Shown here one piece after another: positions 62,273 to 64,000 of a stretch of 64,000 nt of DNA. The notes under the pieces are model-generated. The model saw only the letters and a program-made list of their open reading frames with translations. It did not search any database and was not told where the DNA came from. The first letter of the stretch is position 1, and every line of letters starts with the position of its first letter. This DNA comes from Aphrocallistes beatrix. Taxonomy: Eukaryota > Porifera > Hexactinellida > Sceptrulophora > Aphrocallistidae. Location of the stretch: the NCBI GenBank assembly GCA_963281255.1, contig OY725495.1:4278001-4342000 (forward strand), in the 5' to 3' direction. Both the position numbers and the translations under genes were made by a program.

Positions 62273-63532
62273 CTAAAAGTAAATAATTTTGAGAAATCGA
62301 ACTGTAATCTCCAACTCCAAACTGTTTGATTCAATGAACTCTTTCAAATCTGTAGAGAGAGGAATTGAAGCTATTTCAGGACATGACTGGGCATATTGCT
62401 CTTTAGATAAAGCTATCAGAGGACTGTTGAAGATCAGAGAATTCTTGATGTCTCTATGACAAACCACCCGTGTGATGAAAATAGCTTTGAAAGGCCATTC
62501 TAACGAATCATAATTATCTCCTCTTATAGGATTGAATAGAATCATAAAACTATGAGAATCAGAAGAATGAAAGAAATTAAATCTATAACCTGCAACTACA
62601 CGTAAACCAGAAAAGCTATTAATGTTACGACTGCGTTGAGGTTGAAACTTCTTAACAAATCCACTTATAATCCACCTCTTCACTTTATTTTCATGTCTCA
62701 CCTGAACATTTTCTTCCAAAGATTCGATTTTTCTGTCTTTAATTTTCAGTTCATTTTTCAAAGATTTGACTTCTTTTTCAAGTAATTCAAACTTTTCATC
62801 GAAAGCAGTGAGTTTCAGTTCTGTATGTAATAGTCTATTCTCTTCCAAATGTTGTTTCAAACCTCGTCGTTTCAACCCCACCACTTCACACCTGTACTTC
62901 TCATACGGACACACAACTGACTCTTCAGAACACTCACTCTCGAGATGAAACAAAATATTCTCGCGAAGCATACGTGTCCCACATCCCAATTCACACAACA
63001 CGAATACCTTCCCACACACCTTCACATGCTCTACCATCTCACACACCTTATGCACTCCCGAACAGTGCAAACACGCCTCTTCACGTTGGGAGCATTCCTC
63101 CCGCACGTGCCTTCTCATCTCATCACGTGTTGTCACAACGCCACACAACATCTGACACGACTCATACACGTGACCACATGTAGTCAGGTGATTTTCCACA
63201 ATCTCCAGCCTACCCAACCACTCACAGCCTCGCTTGGATAAGGGACAGGCACACTTCAATGATAGAATTGTGTTATGGACGTTTTCATTTGGAATGGTTT
63301 GTTCATCTTCTCGCTTACAACAAACGCAAAACTGTCTTCCATTGCTGGAAATCGATGTGTCTTTCATTATTCCATTACATTTCGAACATTTGTAGATAGC
63401 TCCTTCTCTCTCAGAAAGGTTTTCGGTTAGAATTTCACTTCTGTATCCTCCCAATGAACCTCCCTCTAGCTTAACTCGACATAACTCAGTCCCTGTCTCA
63501 GGTTCTAACGGTACACTTGTTCTTGTTGCCAT
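62273..63532 (-). CDS. TRAF-like protein, copy T19
   Basis: 419 residues; ATG at 63532. Half-RING loop SISSNGRQFCVCCKREDE. Finger 2 region reads CQMLCGVVTTRDEMRRHV; finger 4 GTRMLREN; finger 5 LKRRGLKQHL. Short coil (about 240-288: LLEKEVKSLKNELKIKD). MATH about 290-419 begins KVKRWIISGFVKKFQPQ, one residue longer than others before Trp, with SGLRVVAGYRFNFFHSSDSHSF and LFNPIRGDNYDSLEWPFKA. C-terminus VRFLKIIYF differs from VRILKN. Fully open; last copy in the window, and the array may continue beyond 64000. Confidence 0.9.
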   Translation of the reverse strand: MATRTSVPLEPETGTELCRVKLEGGSLGGYRSEILTENLSEREGAIYKCSKCNGIMKDTSISSNGRQFCVCCKREDEQTIPNENVHNTILSLKCACPLSKRGCEWLGRLEIVENHLTTCGHVYESCQMLCGVVTTRDEMRRHVREECSQREEACLHCSGVHKVCEMVEHVKVCGKVFVLCELGCGTRMLRENILFHLESECSEESVVCPYEKYRCEVVGLKRRGLKQHLEENRLLHTELKLTAFDEKFELLEKEVKSLKNELKIKDRKIESLEENVQVRHENKVKRWIISGFVKKFQPQRSRNINSFSGLRVVAGYRFNFFHSSDSHSFMILFNPIRGDNYDSLEWPFKAIFITRVVCHRDIKNSLIFNSPLIALSKEQYAQSCPEIASIPLSTDLKEFIESNSLELEITVRFLKIIYF

Positions 63533-63575
63533 CAATATCAGTTCAATTACAAATGAAAATCAATTCTCTAAATGC

Positions 63576-63583
63576 TATTTATG
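63576..63583 (-). promoter_or_regulatory. TATA-like box of T19
   Basis: CATAAATA, 44 nt from the ATG at 63532. Confidence 0.5.
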
Positions 63584-63899
63584 GAAAATAGATTAGATAC
63601 TATACATACTTACTTTCAAGATAATTTGAAATTAGATATGGTAAGACTTATTGAATTAACTACATATTGAGTATGATTATAATTTGTCTAAACAAGTACC
63701 AGATATTGTTTATGACATCCCATGAATTTCATTAAAATGTTTAGGATTCCACGGACTAATAAATACAATTTTAATGCAATCTAACAGCATTGAAATGATA
63801 GCCCAAATCATTTATTCGAATTTAAAGTGGAAAAAATATAGTTGTGAATAAGTATGATGGTGAATAAGTATGATAGAAATCATTCAATCATATCCCAAA

Positions 63900-64000
63900 C
63901 AAGCGCGCTTCGCTTGCTTGCGCTGCGCGACCAGCGGACACATTGTGTCCGCTAGAGGCTCCCTTCGGTCGCCTAGGGTCACATTGGTTAATTATAAGGG
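63900..64000 (+). repeat. Dispersed repeat D, 5' part (cut by window edge)
   Basis: CAAGCGCGCTTCGCTTGCTT to AATTATAAGGG; continues past the window. The 300 bp before it (63600-63899) hold the T19 5' flank and nothing recognised. Confidence 0.65.

Noticed and set aside
1-64000. tRNA or rRNA genes
   Set aside because: I scanned by eye for B-box-like GGTTCGAATCC on both strands and for rRNA-like stretches and found none with matching structure; a covariance search would be decisive.

Overview
The window is nuclear DNA from an animal, most likely an invertebrate. Evidence: spliced genes with GT-AG introns (a PAIP1 homologue and a Tudor-domain gene), a ciliary MKS1 homologue, TRAF-type proteins, and many animal-type DNA transposons (mariner, hAT, a piggyBac-like MITE, foldback elements) in AT-rich sequence. 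I cannot name the phylum.

The dominant content is a head-to-tail array of 19 copies, here T1 to T19, of one intronless TRAF-like gene. All are on the minus strand, from 150 to 63532. Fourteen are open (T1, T3-T8, T10-T13, T15, T17, T19) and five are broken by small indels or stops (T2, T9, T14, T16, T18). Each open copy encodes 411-468 residues: a unique N-terminal block, a half-RING-like Cys pair, five TRAF-type zinc fingers, a coiled coil of variable length, and a divergent TRAF-C/MATH domain. The zinc-finger block is nearly invariant. The half-RING loop, the coiled coil and two stretches of the MATH domain vary strongly, and combinations of variants look shuffled between copies. Almost every copy has a TATA box (TATAAATA or a close variant) exactly 44 nt upstream of its ATG, so most are probably independent transcription units.

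Other genes are islands in the array. A five-exon PAIP1 homologue (PAM2 + MIF4G, minus strand) lies at 16064-19433. An intronless MKS1/B9 gene with one apparent frameshift lies at 52212-53596. Three internal exons of a Tudor-domain gene lie at 55802-57164. Fragments of the MKS1 gene are scattered between TRAF-like copies (4386, 14215, 25716, 59994), which suggests that TRAF-like plus MKS1 sequence was copied together during array growth.

The intergenic space is a patchwork of duplicated flanks and mobile elements. Notable ones are: a 1.1-kb near-perfect foldback inserted at the start codon of an MKS1 fragment (60486-61580); a 2.9-kb TA-flanked foldback with GGTCC minisatellite arms (49184-52050) that contains a mariner whose 5' part is inverted; a 2.4-kb hAT element (36712-39093) inserted in an older dispersed repeat that carries paired TGACGTCA and GATGAGTC motifs; tiny palindromic elements with 9-bp target duplications (18085-18134, 26744-26861); and several MITEs for which a paralogous flank gives the empty site. 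A decayed Ty3/gypsy gag lies at 26060-26599. I saw no RNA genes and no CRISPR array.
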